The notes beneath the pieces are model-generated. The model did not search any database, was not told the origin of the DNA, and was given only the letters and a program-made list of their open reading frames with translations. This document shows, piece by piece, positions 25,081-34,252 of a stretch of 37,500 nucleotides of DNA (position 1 is the first letter of the stretch; each line of letters starts with the position of its first letter). Location of the stretch: the NCBI GenBank assembly GCA_905221605.1, contig CAJNDS010001779.1, forward strand, positions 777,646 through 815,145. Reading direction: 5' to 3'. Both the position numbers and the translations under genes were made by a program. This DNA is from Symbiodinium natans. Lineage: Eukaryota; Sar; Dinophyceae; Suessiales; Symbiodiniaceae.

Positions 25081-25399
25081 CGTTTTAGGGTTTAGGGTTT
25101 AGGGTTTAGGGTTTAGGGTGGCGCCACAAGCCACAAAAGCACCAAAGCCCCAAAACCCAAATCGAACAACAAAGCCCCAAACCCTGCTCTTAAGGACAAG
25201 CCTCAACAAAACACACATGCCTAGAATAAACTAAGGCCCCTGAAAGGGAGAAATGCTTGCAGCAACCAAAAGCCCCAAGTCCCCGTAATCATGGAACCCT
25301 CCTTTCCGGGCACCCCAGTAGTTATGCAGAGTGTGTCTGCAAAGTGCTCTTGTTGCGGGAAGCCGGGGTCCGTAGAGACCTTGCATTTTTAGGGTTCAC

Positions 25400-25523
25400 C
25401 AAACTTGAATCCCAAATCCGCGCGAGGACTCGTAGTCTACGACATACACACAGAGAGAATACGAGGCCTGCTCCCGGTACCGCAAGCAACTGCTCCCGAA
25501 AGCTCGAGTTAGCGAGGCCAGTC
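25400..25523 (-). CDS. Exon with clear acceptor and donor
   Basis: The acceptor CTGCCCAG and donor GTGAAC (complement of 25394-25399) delimit 124 bp. The frame reads LASLTRAFGSS, then CLRYREQASYSLCVYVVDYE and SSRGFGIQVW. It is very protein-like; family unknown. Confidence 0.6.
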
Positions 25524-25677
25524 CTGGGCAGCGTTTCTTGGGGTTTAGGGTTTCGTGTTTAGGGTTTACCTGTGACTCCCAAACCCTACAAAATAGTAGG
25601 TTCTAAGCCCCTAAATATAGGGCACAACCTCCAAAATAGTAGGTACATGGATCCCCAGCCAGGTGGTGTCCAAATCT

Positions 25678-25765
25678 GAAACCCTAAACCCTAAACCCTG
25701 AAGCCTGGACCCTAAACCCTAAACCCTAAACCCGAAACCCAAAAGCCCTAAAGCCCTAAAGCCCT
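25678..25765 (-). repeat. CCCTAAA array
   Basis: Units with CCCTAAAG variants at the right end. Confidence 0.85.
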
Positions 25766-25766
25766 A

Positions 25767-25858
25767 CACCGCTGAAGAGGGCGAGGGGCAGCAGCGTGGC
25801 GCGCCGCCGTTCCCTCTTCGCCCGTCGCAGGGGTGGCCCGGTCACGCCCACCTACGTC
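25767..25858. CDS. Exon-like segment, strand uncertain
   Basis: A GC-rich segment, open in several frames on both strands. It lies between CCCTAAA (left) and TTTAGGG (25860-25935, right), the usual exon position. Confidence 0.25.
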
Positions 25859-25859
25859 T

Positions 25860-25935
25860 GGGGTTTAGGGTTTAGGGTTTAGGGTTTAGGGTTTAGGGTT
25901 TAGGGTTTAGGGTTTAGGGTATAGGGTTTAGGGCA
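25860..25935 (+). repeat. TTTAGGG array
   Basis: About ten near-perfect units. Confidence 0.95.
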
Positions 25936-26369
25936 GGGCTTGGGCTTGGGCTTGGGGGTCTACTTCGAAGGTTTAGGGGTGCTTAGCAGGGTTATAGGTA
26001 TCCTAAGTATTGTGATAAGCCATGGATACCCTCCAAGAGGGTTTTTGGGGGGTTTTGGGCTTTAGGGGTTTACGGCGTGGAGGGTTTGGGGGGTTTGTAG
26101 TTTTTAGAGGTGTTCGGAGGTCACGGTTCTAGGGGGGTTCGGATTGTTAGGGTTATTAGGGTTAGGGCAGCTCCACCACACCTTCAGGGCTCATGGCTTG
26201 CCCGAGACCACCGGGAGGATCCAAAAAATAGCTCCTCTGGGGGACCCAATAGTGGTAGAGGAGAGGAAACTATTCGGGGGGGTTCTGGGTGACACATGGC
26301 GATGAAATCCGTTCCCGGAGCTCGGAACCCGGCGCTTGGGGCATGCGACCCGGATCCCTGACCCTAAGC
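25936..26369. other. No gene recognised
   Basis: G-rich degenerate repeat followed by unique DNA. Open frames are not convincing. Confidence 0.4.
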
Positions 26370-26560
26370 ACCCCTACCACCACCTACAACCCCCCACCCC
26401 TGCCAACCCTACCACCCCCTACCACCCCCTACCACCCCCTACCACCACCCCTACCACCACCCCTACCACCCCCTACCCCCTCCCCTCCCACCCCCTACCA
26501 CCCCGACCACCCCTACCACCCCACCACCCCCACCACCCCTACCACTTTTAGCACCAGCCA
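26370..26560 (+). repeat. C-rich CCCCTACCA-type minisatellite
   Basis: Repeated CCCCTACCAC units translate as Pro/Thr-rich low-complexity on the plus strand. Not a gene. Confidence 0.85.
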
Positions 26561-26577
26561 TCCCTTCTACACACCCT

Positions 26578-26648
26578 GAAACCTAAACTCCAAACCCCAA
26601 ACCCTAGAACCTAAACCCTACACCCTAAACCCAAACCCTAAACCCTTG
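26578..26648 (-). repeat. CCCTAAA array
   Basis: Degenerate units joined to the 26.7-kb exon. Confidence 0.85.
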
Positions 26649-26735
26649 AGTTTTGGCGGCGTGCACCTTCTGCAGCGCTTCCGCCGCCTGCTCGGCGGAG
26701 AGCTCGCCGGGGTCGCGGTTGTCGCCGAAGAGCCT
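26649..26735 (-). CDS. Exon with strong acceptor, helical acidic
   Basis: The acceptor GCTTTCCCAG precedes LFGDNRDPGELSAEQAAEAL then QKVHAAK, with near-total G/C third positions. CCCTAAA is on the left and TTTAGGG (26748-26885) on the right. No family recognised. Confidence 0.65.
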
Positions 26736-26747
26736 GGGAAAGCGGGT

Positions 26748-26885
26748 TTCGGGTTAGGGTTTAGGGTTTCGGGTTAGGGTTTAGGGTCTATAGGGTTTAT
26801 AGAGTTTAGGGTTGTAGGGTCTAGGGTTTAGGCTTTAGGGTTTAGGGTTTAGGGTTTGGGGTTTAGGGTTTAGGGTTTAGGGGCC
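26748..26885 (+). repeat. TTTAGGG array
   Basis: TTTAGGG with TTTCGGG and GGGTCTA variants, about 135 bp. Confidence 0.9.
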
Positions 26886-26984
26886 CGAAGACCGACGGGT
26901 TAAGGGTCTTGGACCTCGCCTGGTGGCGTAACCTTAAACTACCCTTAGCAAGACGTACCTGAAGTCTTGTGACATGCTAGCCCT

Positions 26985-27090
26985 AAACCGTAAACCCTAT
27001 AAACCCTCAACTCTAAACCCTAAACCCTAAACCCTAAATCCTAAACCCTAAATCCGAACCCTATAAGCCCTCAACTCTCAACCCTAAACC
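26985..27090 (-). repeat. CCCTAAA array
   Basis: Interrupted units left of the 27.1-kb exon-like segment. Confidence 0.85.
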
Positions 27091-27175
27091 TTTGGAGGCC
27101 GATAAGGTCCAAAAAGAAGGGGTAATCCGGGCTCCTTGCTTGATGACGACCTTGTTCCTCACCTGACAAGAGGAT
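27091..27175 (-). CDS. Exon-like segment, unknown protein
   Basis: The minus frame reads EEQGRHQARSPDYPFFLDLI then GLQRF. A (CT)n microsatellite lies upstream and could act as a polypyrimidine or purine tract. Confidence 0.45.
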
Positions 27176-27194
27176 GCATGGTTGGAGATGGGAA

Positions 27195-27294
27195 TCCTCT
27201 CTCTCTCTCTGCTCTCTCTCTCTCTCTCTCTTCCTCTCTTCCTTCCTTCCTTCCTCTGCACTTGGGCCCCAGGGGGCGGCTCTCTTTCTCTCTC

Positions 27295-27334
<40 letters not shown>
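27195..27334 (+). repeat. CT microsatellite
   Basis: Two (CT)n blocks are split by a CTTCCTTC stretch and a short unique insert. The open frames over it are low-complexity. Confidence 0.95.
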
Positions 27335-27337
<3 letters not shown>

Positions 27338-27800
27338 CATGGAGTTGAAGGCGCCATTGCGTGTGTATATGTGTTTCAGCTTCAGGGCTTGTAGATGCTT
27401 GTAGGGTACATTTTTAGTTGGCCACTTGAGAAAACATGCGAGAGGTAGTGAGAAACCCGGACTCTATTCCCTATAAACCTCTGAGAGCATAGGACTCAGT
27501 TAGAGATTCTAGAAGAGAACTGGCCCGAGTTTTCTTAGCAAGGGGTAACATCCTCGCCACCCGGCCTTGTGAAGGCACCGCTTCTAGAAGCCCACTGGCA
27601 AGAACCTAACCTCTCTCTGGTCCCTGGAACGCACACCACCCCAAAACTGAGGCTGCTTAAGAACTAAAGATTGAAGATGGGGGTCGCCAAACTGGCGGCT
27701 GCTCTCCAGGTATCTTCTGACAAAAACCTACTACGTTGGTCTGTTTCTTGGTCCATGGGGCTTTATGCGGCTGTTAAGTGTGCCGTAGCCGTAGAAACGC
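27335..27800. other. No gene recognised
   Basis: Array-free unique DNA. CCGTAGCCGTAG at about 27783 is only a partial match to a dinoflagellate spliced leader. Confidence 0.4.
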
Positions 27801-27830
27801 TACTTGGGAGCTCATGGGTACCTACAAATA
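27801..27830 (+). mobile_element. Solo left TIR of the CTTGGAGG family
   Basis: TACTTGGGAGCTCATGGGTAC is present without a right partner. A CCCTAAA array follows at 27862-27910. Confidence 0.45.
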
Positions 27831-27978
27831 CTGCTATATGAAGAAGGAGGGTGGCAGGGTGAAACCCCTAAACCCCTAAACCCTACAAACCCCTACAAAC
27901 CCTAAACCTTAAACTATGCTGACATATGATGATAATGCTATTTTCTTGCTTTAAGCAAGTGCCTTCGGCACCCTGTAC

Positions 27979-28082
27979 CTCATTTAGCGGGTTCTCCCAG
28001 TGCTGAAGTTCGGTGGCCTGGGGCTCTACAGCACGTCTCCACGCGTCGAGGATCTGGTGCTGCCTGTCGCCACCGGAAAAGG
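27979..28082 (-). CDS. Exon with acceptor and donor, helical
   Basis: The acceptor CCCTGCAG and donor GTACAG (complement of 27973-27978) delimit 104 bp. The frame reads FS, then GGDRQHQILDAWRRAVEPQA and TELQHWENPLNE. TTTAGGG units lie on the right. Confidence 0.6.
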
Positions 28083-28506
28083 CTGCAGGGTTTAGGGTTT
28101 AGGGCTTAGGGCTTAGGGTGAGAATTCGGGAGGTTCCGAGCTCTGTTTTTGGGTATAGTAGGAGTTTGGAGTTTCAGCCGTTTCGGATTCAAAACCCTAG
28201 ACCCCCCTCCCCATCCCTCCACAAAAAACAGCCATCGAAGAGGGCACAGCAAGTAGGGAGTCCATCCTCCAGTCCAAAAACTCCTGAACCCAAAGCCACT
28301 AAAACCCCAAAACCCTCAAAACTCTAAACCCTAAATAGCCCACAAAAGACTCCAAAAACACTAAACATCCGAAAGCCCGAGAACCCTGTAAATCTTACAG
28401 ACCCTAAATTGGCCTGCAAACCTTATTAACCCTAAAGCCCCAAATAAACCCTACGAAGCCTGAAGTACCCGAAAAACCGTAAATTACACGATAAACCCGA
28501 TAAACC

Positions 28507-28620
28507 CTGCATGAAGCTCTCAAGCCCTCGGCGAAAGACCAGGGTCGGGGCTCCACCGTTGCCAGGAAGTCGAGCATCTGCTCACTCACGTTGAAGCACT
28601 TCCCGAGCCTCGACATTTGC
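28507..28620 (-). CDS. Exon-like segment, unknown protein
   Basis: The minus frame reads MSRLG, then KCFNVSEQMLDFLATVEPRP and WSFAEGLRAS. A GTGAGT inside could be a donor. TTTAGGG (28620-28685) is on the right and degenerate 9-bp repeats on the left. Confidence 0.5.
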
Positions 28621-28689
28621 TAGGGTTTAGGGTTTAGGGTTTGGGGTTTGGGGTTTAGGGTTTCGGGTTTAGGGTTGAGGGTTTAGAAG

Positions 28690-28737
28690 CTCATCAGGGC
28701 TTGGTCGGCCTCGTCATATACCTGTTGCTCCATTTAC
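28690..28737 (-). CDS. Short exon-like segment
   Basis: The minus frame reads MEQQVYDEADQALMSF before a stop at the TTTAGGG array. Short but protein-like. Confidence 0.35.
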
Positions 28738-29054
28738 CTACTAATGGGTGTTATCACCTACGATTTTGTAGGGTTTGGGAGTCACAGGTATATCTATAAA
28801 TGGTTCGTAGGGCTTGCAAGGTTTCTGCTTTGCAGGGTTTAGGGTTTACGGTCGCGTGTATGGATTAGGTTTCAGGTTTTGAGCCTTACCTAAACCCTGA
28901 AATCATCCGTAACGATTCCCGCTATAGCCGTATTTTGGGGGCTACGGGCTATGATTCTGGGCACAGCACATTGAGGGTCCAGGACTCTTCGGGGATCTGA
29001 TTGTACTGGGGCTGCCCGCTTTGGTGCCCTGAACTACAAGGAACCTACTACCTA
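28738..29054. other. No gene recognised
   Basis: Unique DNA with G-rich repeat words around 28830-28880. Confidence 0.4.
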
Positions 29055-29212
29055 GACAGGGACCATAACTTGAGTCAATTCCCCATATCCCAATCCCATC
29101 CCCTTACTTACACTTCAGCATACCATACACTGGGACAGGGACCACAACTTGAGTCAGTTCCCCATATCCCATTCCCATCCTCTTGCATACACTTCAGCAT
29201 ACCATGCCATCA
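29055..29212 (+). repeat. Tandem duplication, 79-bp period, two copies
   Basis: The copies 29055-29133 and 29134-29212 share ACTTGAGTCA, TTCCCCATATCCCA and ACACTTCAGCATACCAT. The right copy overlaps the 3' end of the next exon, and both copies carry GTAAGT/GTATGC donor-like words on the minus strand. Confidence 0.8.
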
Positions 29213-29329
29213 GTTCCCCATGTCGGCTTGGGAGGTGGTGATCGTAGCGTTCTCGAGTTTTCGAGCTGTCCGCCAGGCTTGCAACTAGCACAATCCCGGC
29301 ATGACTGCGAAGAGGGTCCAAGCGAGAGC
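29195..29329 (-). CDS. Exon-like segment, unknown protein
   Basis: The acceptor AACTAG precedes a minus frame GSRLDPLRSHAGIVLVASLA then DSSKTRERYDHHLPSRHGEL. It is very protein-like. A plus frame overlaps it. Confidence 0.55.
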
Positions 29330-29382
29330 CTAGTTGTGCATTCGCACCTTAATGGGGCTCATGTGTAAGAGGATCTTTAAGA

Positions 29383-29416
29383 AACCCTAAACCCTAAACC
29401 CTAAACCCTAAACCCT
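29383..29416 (-). repeat. CCCTAAA array
   Basis: Five perfect units. Confidence 0.9.
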
Positions 29417-29624
29417 ATGCCACTTTCGTCTTTAGAATGCCCTTAGCTACCTAGCGGCAGCCTCAACTCTCACATCCAGAACCTCCGAACACAGAACGCA
29501 AAACCACAAGCCAAAAACCCGAAATGAACAGCCCGAACCTATAATCCTACAAGCACACATAAACCCTACTTCCCTATGAGCTTTATGAGTCCGATGAGCC
29601 CGATAAGCTTTACAAGGGCGGCGC
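29417..29624. other. No gene recognised
   Basis: A-rich degenerate CCCTAAA-like sequence with 9-bp type units near 29565-29615. Confidence 0.4.
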
Positions 29625-29696
29625 CTAAAGCCAAAACCCTAAACCCAAAACCCGAAACCCTAAACCCTAGACCCTAAACCCTAAACCCTAAAACGG

Positions 29697-29785
29697 AAAC
29701 GGACTTGCAGCCCTGGTGACAGGATCGGCGTCCAGAAGCGATCCATCTCCTCGGCAGCCGACCTGGGATGGCACTTGTTTGACAC
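29697..29785 (-). CDS. Exon-like segment, unknown protein
   Basis: A minus frame with an acceptor ATCCCAG or AAACAAG: SAAEEMDRFWTPILSPGLQV then RF. CCCTAAA (29625-29692) is on the left and TTTAGGG (29786-29835) on the right. Confidence 0.55.
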
Positions 29786-29931
29786 ATTTAGGGTTTAGGG
29801 TTTAGGGCTTAGGGCTTAGGGTTTAGAGTTTAGGCTGTTAATCATTTAAGTCGGAATGACTGATAAAACCAAGGCTGATGCCTAACCCCTGCCATCGCTC
29901 CCTTTCCCACCTTGTGTTGGCGCTTCAAAGC

Positions 29932-30003
29932 TTAAACCCTAAAACCCTAAACCCTAAACTCTAAACCCTAAACCCTAACCCCTAAACCCTAAACCCTAAA
30001 ACG
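29932..30003 (-). repeat. CCCTAAA array
   Basis: About nine units left of the 30.0-kb exon. Confidence 0.9.
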
Positions 30004-30007
30004 CAAA

Positions 30008-30105
30008 CTCCTGAAGCCGTGGCTACCCCAAGTTCCCCACAACGGCGGCTGGAGCAGCGCGAGCCGGTAGGACTCCTGCGGCACACCGGTCCAAGAGTTC
30101 TCTTG
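30008..30105 (-). CDS. Exon-like segment, unknown protein
   Basis: After AACCCAAG the minus frame reads QE, then NSWTGVPQESYRLALLQPPL and WGTWG. A 120-bp TIR element (30112-30231) starts 6 bp upstream in the presumed intron. Confidence 0.6.
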
Positions 30106-30111
30106 GGTTTA

Positions 30112-30231
30112 CAGGGTGGGGCCCCCTAGTTATAAGTAGAGTTATAAGGGCCCTAAAGTGGGTTATAAGGACCCTAAGTTAGGTTATAAGTCCCTTAACT
30201 ACAGTTAGTATAGTAAGGGGGCCCCACCCTG
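30112..30231. mobile_element. 120-bp TA-flanked TIR element, copy 2
   Basis: Same ends, length and interior as 23803-23922, with one substitution seen (G for T in the CCCTAAAGTGGG stretch). It is flanked by TA at 30110-30111 and 30232-30233. Confidence 0.85.
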
Positions 30232-30327
30232 TAGGGTTGAGGGTTGAGTGTTTAGGGTTATAAGTACCCAAAAAACCAAGGTTCTAACCAAGGGCTTAGG
30301 GTTTTCTAGTGCAGTACTGCTGAGTTG

Positions 30328-30400
30328 TTTAGGGTTTAGGGTTTAGGGTTTAGGGTTTAGGGTTTAGGGTTTAGGGTTTAGGGTTTAGGGTTTAGGGAGT
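30328..30400 (+). repeat. TTTAGGG array
   Basis: About ten perfect units. Confidence 0.95.
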
Positions 30401-30650
30401 TAAGTGTAGCTTCGTGGTTCTTGAGTAGGGCATTTTGGGGAATCGGGACCCTATACTTCACTTCAGAGATACAGGATAGGTACCACAGATCACCTCTTGA
30501 AGGGTGACACAGGGGGGCTACAGGACTGTTCCGGGTTTAGGGCTTGCGAGATTTGGGGGCTTAGGGGACAGGATGACAAGAAGCAGTATAGAGGAGGGCG
30601 CATTGATGGCTAACCCTAAGCCCTAAACCCCAAACTGAAGGCCCCTACAC

Positions 30651-30702
30651 CAATGCATTGCCCAGGAGAGATGTCCTTGATGCTGGCGAAGGCGTCGGAA
30701 CC
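30651..30702 (-). CDS. Short exon with acceptor and donor
   Basis: The acceptor CCTTGAG and donor GTGTAG (complement of 30645-30650) delimit 52 bp. The frame reads SDAFASIKDISPGQCI. CCCTAAA lies to the left. Confidence 0.45.
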
Positions 30703-30817
30703 TCAAGGTAGTTCAGCTCTACCAGTTCATTGTTGAGATAGTATTAAACATCTAAATGTCTATTCTTTATTGAGTTTAAATACCCGTAAAATGTCACCCC
30801 GCTATGACAAAGTCTAG

Positions 30818-30975
30818 GGGTTTAGGGTTTGGGGCTTTGGGTTTTGGGGAGTTTTGGGGTTTAGGGTAGGGTTGCGTAAGGGTTTGGGTTTAGGGGTTTG
30901 GGTTTAGGGGTTCAAAAGGGGGGTTTAGGGGTCCAGGGTTGAGTGAGAGTTTGGGGCTGGGGTTTCGGGGCTTAA
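30818..30975 (+). repeat. Degenerate TTTAGGG/TTTGGGG array
   Basis: G-rich variants over about 150 bp. Confidence 0.8.
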
Positions 30976-31004
30976 GGCTCCCCGCCGAGAGCCGGTTTCA
31001 TCAA

Positions 31005-31050
31005 CAAACCCTAAACCCTAAACCCTAAACCCTAAACCCTAAACCCTAAA
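31005..31050 (-). repeat. CCCTAAA array flanked by a direct repeat
   Basis: Six units lie between two copies of GCCGAGAGCCGGTT (30984-30997 and 31059-31072), whose surroundings also match (CTCC before, TCATCA after). Confidence 0.85.
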
Positions 31051-31052
31051 AA

Positions 31053-31200
31053 CTCCGTGCCGAGAGCCGGTTGTCATCACCCTCAAAACCCCACAAGCCT
31101 TCAAAGGCCTCACGCCCGGAAGGCTGTCCACGTAAGGTGAGGTTCTCTGAATTGCGGGTCCCCTTATGGGGAGGTCCTGGCATACCACGGAGCTTGGTAT
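31053..31200 (-). CDS. Exon-like segment, unknown protein
   Basis: The minus frame reads DTKLR, then GMPGPPHKGTRNSENLTLRG and EGLWGFEGDDNRLSARS. Its 3' end is one copy of the direct repeat flanking the array on its left. Confidence 0.5.
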
Positions 31201-31350
31201 CCCTAAACCCTAAACCACAAAAAGTTGAGCTGAATTGAGAGAGTCCGGCGAACCGCTGTTCCGAATTTTGTGGCTGCACTTTGGCAGGGACACTAGGGCT
31301 GAGATTCCGGTGTAGGGTGCAGAGTGTAGAATCCTAAGCTACCTGATCAT

Positions 31351-31437
31351 GTTCCCCCTTGTACAAGCAATCCTTAACAGGGAATTTCGTACCCCTGAAT
31401 AGAATCCCGACTAAGGACTGTTGGTATAAGGGGGAAC
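31351..31437. mobile_element. GTTCCCCCTTGTAC-family TIR element, copy 2
   Basis: GTTCCCCCTTGTAC at left is inverse to GTATAAGGGGGAAC at right, 87 bp. Relatives are at 12801-12883 and 32013-32094. Confidence 0.65.
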
Positions 31438-31821
31438 AGCCTGAGCCCTACCTGAAGAACCCCGAGCCTGCCTTTTTTGCAGGTGGGGTTCTTAAGGCAA
31501 GCCCTAAAACCTACAAACCGCTGCGTAAGAATTGGGTATCGGTAGGGTCCGCCATTCGGATAAAACAGAGTTGGCGTGGGGTCAGGGCCGCCCTTGCTGT
31601 GGCAAGGATCTTATGGGCACAAGCCTGAACCCCATAAACCGTAAACCCCCTGCTCTACACTCCCCAAAAACACCCCCCAAAACCCTCAAACCCCCAAAAC
31701 TCCCCAAAAACTCCCCAAAACCCCCGAAACCTCCCAAAACTCCAAACCCCCCAAACAATCCTACTTCTAAGCACCCATGAGCCTACAAGAAACCCTAAAC
31801 CCCAAACCCCAAACCCCACAC

Positions 31822-31914
31822 CACAGGGTTCCCGGGGCTATGGCTCATTCGCTCTAGCGCAGCTGGAACATCCACCGAGAGGACCTGGTAGCGCGGCAGG
31901 GCCCCAGGCTCTTG
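31822..31914 (-). CDS. Exon-like segment, unknown protein
   Basis: After CCAACAAG the minus frame reads EPG, then ALPRYQVLSVDVPAALERMS and HSPGNPV, with a GTGTGG donor-like end. CCCTAAA/CCCCAAA is on the left and TTTAGGG (31945-32013) on the right. Confidence 0.6.
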
Positions 31915-32012
31915 TTGGGGGTTGGGGATTAACAAGTTTGGGAAGTTTAGGGTTTAGGGTTCAGGGTTTAGGGTTTAGGGTTCAGGGTTTAGGGTTCAGG
32001 GTTAGGGTTTAG

Positions 32013-32094
32013 GTTCCCCCTTGTGCTAACCCTCAATAGGGATCGTAGCACTCCCTAGTATAATCCCTATTAAGGTTAGTATAAGGGGGACAAC
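32013..32094. mobile_element. GTTCCCCCTTGTAC-family TIR element, copy 3
   Basis: GTTCCCCCTTGTGCTAACC at left is inverse to GGTTAGTATAAGGGGGACAAC at right. It is joined on the left to a TTTAGGG array. Confidence 0.65.
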
Positions 32095-32674
32095 AAAAAT
32101 TGGCCCTACCCCTGACATCAAACTCGATACTGTATCAGGGTTTACGGCTTGGAGAAGGCTCAGGTGTTTCGTTCGTTTGTAGGGTTTCTGCTGGTTTATG
32201 CAAGTGTGATACAAGGTTCAAGTGTACTTCCTACGTGAGTTTTCCACGGTGGTGGTTCTGTTAGACAGTTTGCAGACCAGGCCTAAACCCTAAACCCTAA
32301 ACTCTTCTTAGTATACTCGCCCAAGTTCGGGCCTCATCCCTAAACCCAAGAACAATACTACCCGTGAGCCTTTGTCTAATGTAGGTTCTTGCAAACTTAA
32401 TTGTTCTATAGAATCCTTCAGGGATGGTTTAGGTGTATGTAACCCAAGGTTCCCTGAAACTCCCCACTACTCCCTAAACCCTAAGCCCTAAACCCTGAAC
32501 ACGTTCCTCCCCCTCTTCCATGCACAAAACTCTCCCATAAAAACCGAGAGCCTATCGTGTTCGTAGCTTTGTGGCTATGAAAGCCGTTATAAGATTCTTT
32601 GATAAACAGGGCTGAGAGCTTGATTCAAAGACCCTAACACCCTAAGCCCTAATCCCCGGATATCCAGGCGGCTA
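32095..32674. other. No gene recognised
   Basis: AT-richer unique DNA with short CCCTAAA remnants at 32281 and 32472. Confidence 0.4.
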
Positions 32675-32794
32675 CTTGGAGGTTCAGGGTACTTAGTAAC
32701 CCCGATTGAACTGTACTTATAAGCCCCCGAAGTCCCCTAAGTGGGCTATAAGTAGACTTATAGTTGGGATGGTAAGTACCCATGAACCTCCAAG
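32675..32794. mobile_element. CTTGGAGG-family TIR element, copy B
   Basis: CTTGGAGGTTCAGGGTAC at left is inverse to GTACCCATGAACCTCCAAG at right, 120 bp, with TA on both sides (32673-32674 and 32795-32796). Confidence 0.8.
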
Positions 32795-32859
32795 TATCCC
32801 CCCCAAGACGACCCACGGGCCTTCTCGCAGTAAGCCTCTGACAGATCCGGCAAACTCAC

Positions 32860-32919
32860 CTCACTTTGCACCTCAGCAGTCTGGGCTTGGGTCTCAGACT
32901 TGGCCCCGGAAACCCTCTG
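32860..32919 (-). CDS. Exon with canonical donor
   Basis: The minus frame reads GAKSETQAQTAEVQSE and is followed by GTGAGT (complement of 32854-32859). It could also read through to LPDLSEAYCEKARG. Confidence 0.5.
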
Positions 32920-32944
32920 AACAAAAAGGTATTCCTGAATAGGA

Positions 32945-33229
32945 TCCTCTTAAACCCAATCAGGGATAATATATAATACCCCAAGGGCCTACCCGGCATA
33001 GGGTCTGGGGCTTGCAGCGTTTCAAGGGCTTGTACGGTGTAGGGTTCGGGGTTAGGGGGCTTGCAGGGCTTAGGGGGGTGTAGAGTGTAGGGCTTGAGGC
33101 TTAGAGGGCTTATAGGGTTTATAGAGCCTATAAAGGTTACGAAGCTCAGAGGGCTTTTGCGGCTTGTCAGGATTAGAGTCTCGGGGGCTGAGAGGGTTTA
33201 GGGCCTGTAAACGGGCTTCGTAGGGCTTT
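32945..33229 (+). other. G-rich degenerate repeat; no gene recognised
   Basis: GGGCTTATA and GGGTTTATA type 9-bp units, the opposite orientation of the 9.4-kb repeat. Confidence 0.5.
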
Positions 33230-33343
33230 TTGACGGGGAATTCGGTTTTCTTCCAGTTCCTGGGCGAAAGTAGGAGGCTTCGGGCACAGGATCAGGGCAT
33301 GGTGATGCTTCGCCGGGCTACTGAGGTTTGCCCCGTTAAAACG
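33230..33343 (-). CDS. Exon-like segment, unknown protein
   Basis: The minus frame reads GANLSSPAKHHH, then ALILCPKPPTFAQELEENRI and PRQKALRS. An acceptor may be AACCTCAG. Confidence 0.55.
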
Positions 33344-33429
33344 CTCGGGAGGCGTAATTCCTAGATAGGATCCCCTTGAGCCCTAATAAGTGAAAGCAGA
33401 AAAATAACCAAAGGGCCTGCCTAGGAACT

Positions 33430-33508
33430 CTTGTAAAACGTCAGCATCTACCCGTCGAAGCCCCCAGGCGGCACGGCCACTAACACGACCTAGAACCTCG
33501 AGACCTCT
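33430..33508 (-). CDS. Exon-like segment, basic
   Basis: The minus frame reads GLEVLGRVSGRAAWGLRRVD then ADVLQE. Confidence 0.45.
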
Positions 33509-33532
33509 GGATTTGTTCGCGTGTAGGGTGTA

Positions 33533-33644
33533 CTTGGAGGTTCATGGGTGCTTGTCACTAGTGTGAGAACTACCCGAACTAAGGTTACAACCAGAGATAC
33601 CCTACTTATAAACCTACTTATAAAAGTACCCACGAACCTCCAAG
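33533..33644. mobile_element. CTTGGAGG-family TIR element, copy C
   Basis: CTTGGAGGTTCATGGGTGC at left is inverse to GTACCCACGAACCTCCAAG at right, 112 bp, with TA on both sides (33531-33532 and 33645-33646). Confidence 0.8.
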
Positions 33645-33771
33645 TAGGGATTGATTAAGGCATAGGATGACTTCCACAAAGCACTGCCTGGCTTGGTAGC
33701 CCAGTACCTTAAAGGGGCTTATAAGCGAACCGAAATCCTTAAAAAAGGCGAACAGGGCCTACCTGCTTTCC

Positions 33772-33857
33772 AGGGAGAGCGACGAAAACAAGAGGGGAGG
33801 GCCCTTCACAACGACGCGATGACATGAAGCTCTCTCTTGCGGGATCGAAGGAGCAAC
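33772..33857 (-). CDS. Exon-like segment, unknown protein
   Basis: The minus frame reads AP, then SIPQERASCHRVVVKGPPLL and FSSLSLES. CCCTTAAA/CCCTAAA array (33853-33970) on the right. Confidence 0.4.
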
Positions 33858-33970
33858 CCTAAACCCTTAACCCTTAAATCCTTAAACCCTTAAACCCTTA
33901 AGCCCTTAAACCCTAAACCCGTAAACCCTAAACCCTAAATCCTGCACCCTACACCCTAAACCCTCAACCC
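33853..33970 (-). repeat. CCCTTAAA/CCCTAAA array
   Basis: It begins with about five 8-bp CCCTTAAA units and changes to 7-bp units. Confidence 0.9.
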
Positions 33971-33971
33971 T

Positions 33972-34042
33972 TTTCTTGGGCCACTCTCGGTTTCGAAGCC
34001 GAGAGCCCAGTGTATGCCACATGCAGGAGGGGTTTGTAGTAA
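33972..34042 (-). CDS. Short exon-like segment
   Basis: The minus frame reads NPS, then CMWHTLGSRLRNREWPKK. CCCTAAA is on the left and TTTAGGG (34050-34082) on the right. The next segment, 34083-34165, is open on both strands and not assigned. Confidence 0.4.
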
Positions 34043-34167
34043 CGACAGGATTTAGGGTTTAGGGTTTAGGGTTTAGGGTTGAGCTCAAGCCCCATAGCCA
34101 GGAAAGAACACTCTCCGTCCGAAGCAGAGGAGTAACAAACATGATTGTCAAGGAACCTGGTACTTAT

Positions 34168-34252
34168 GAGGTTTAGGGTTTAGGGTTTAGGGTTTAGGGT
34201 TTAGGGTTTAGGGTTTAGGGTTGAGGGTTTAGGGTTTAGGGTTTAGGGGATT
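34168..34252 (+). repeat. TTTAGGG array
   Basis: About eleven near-perfect units. Confidence 0.95.

Noticed and set aside
26289-26579. Pro/Thr-rich protein gene
   Set aside because: It is a C-rich minisatellite read in an open frame.
27061-27404. Ser/Leu-rich or Arg/Glu-rich proteins
   Set aside because: They come from the CT microsatellite in different frames. Only the 27091-27175 part looks coding.
27780-27795. Dinoflagellate spliced-leader sequence (CCGTAGCC)
   Set aside because: Only about eight bases match and the TTTTGGCTCAAG part is absent.
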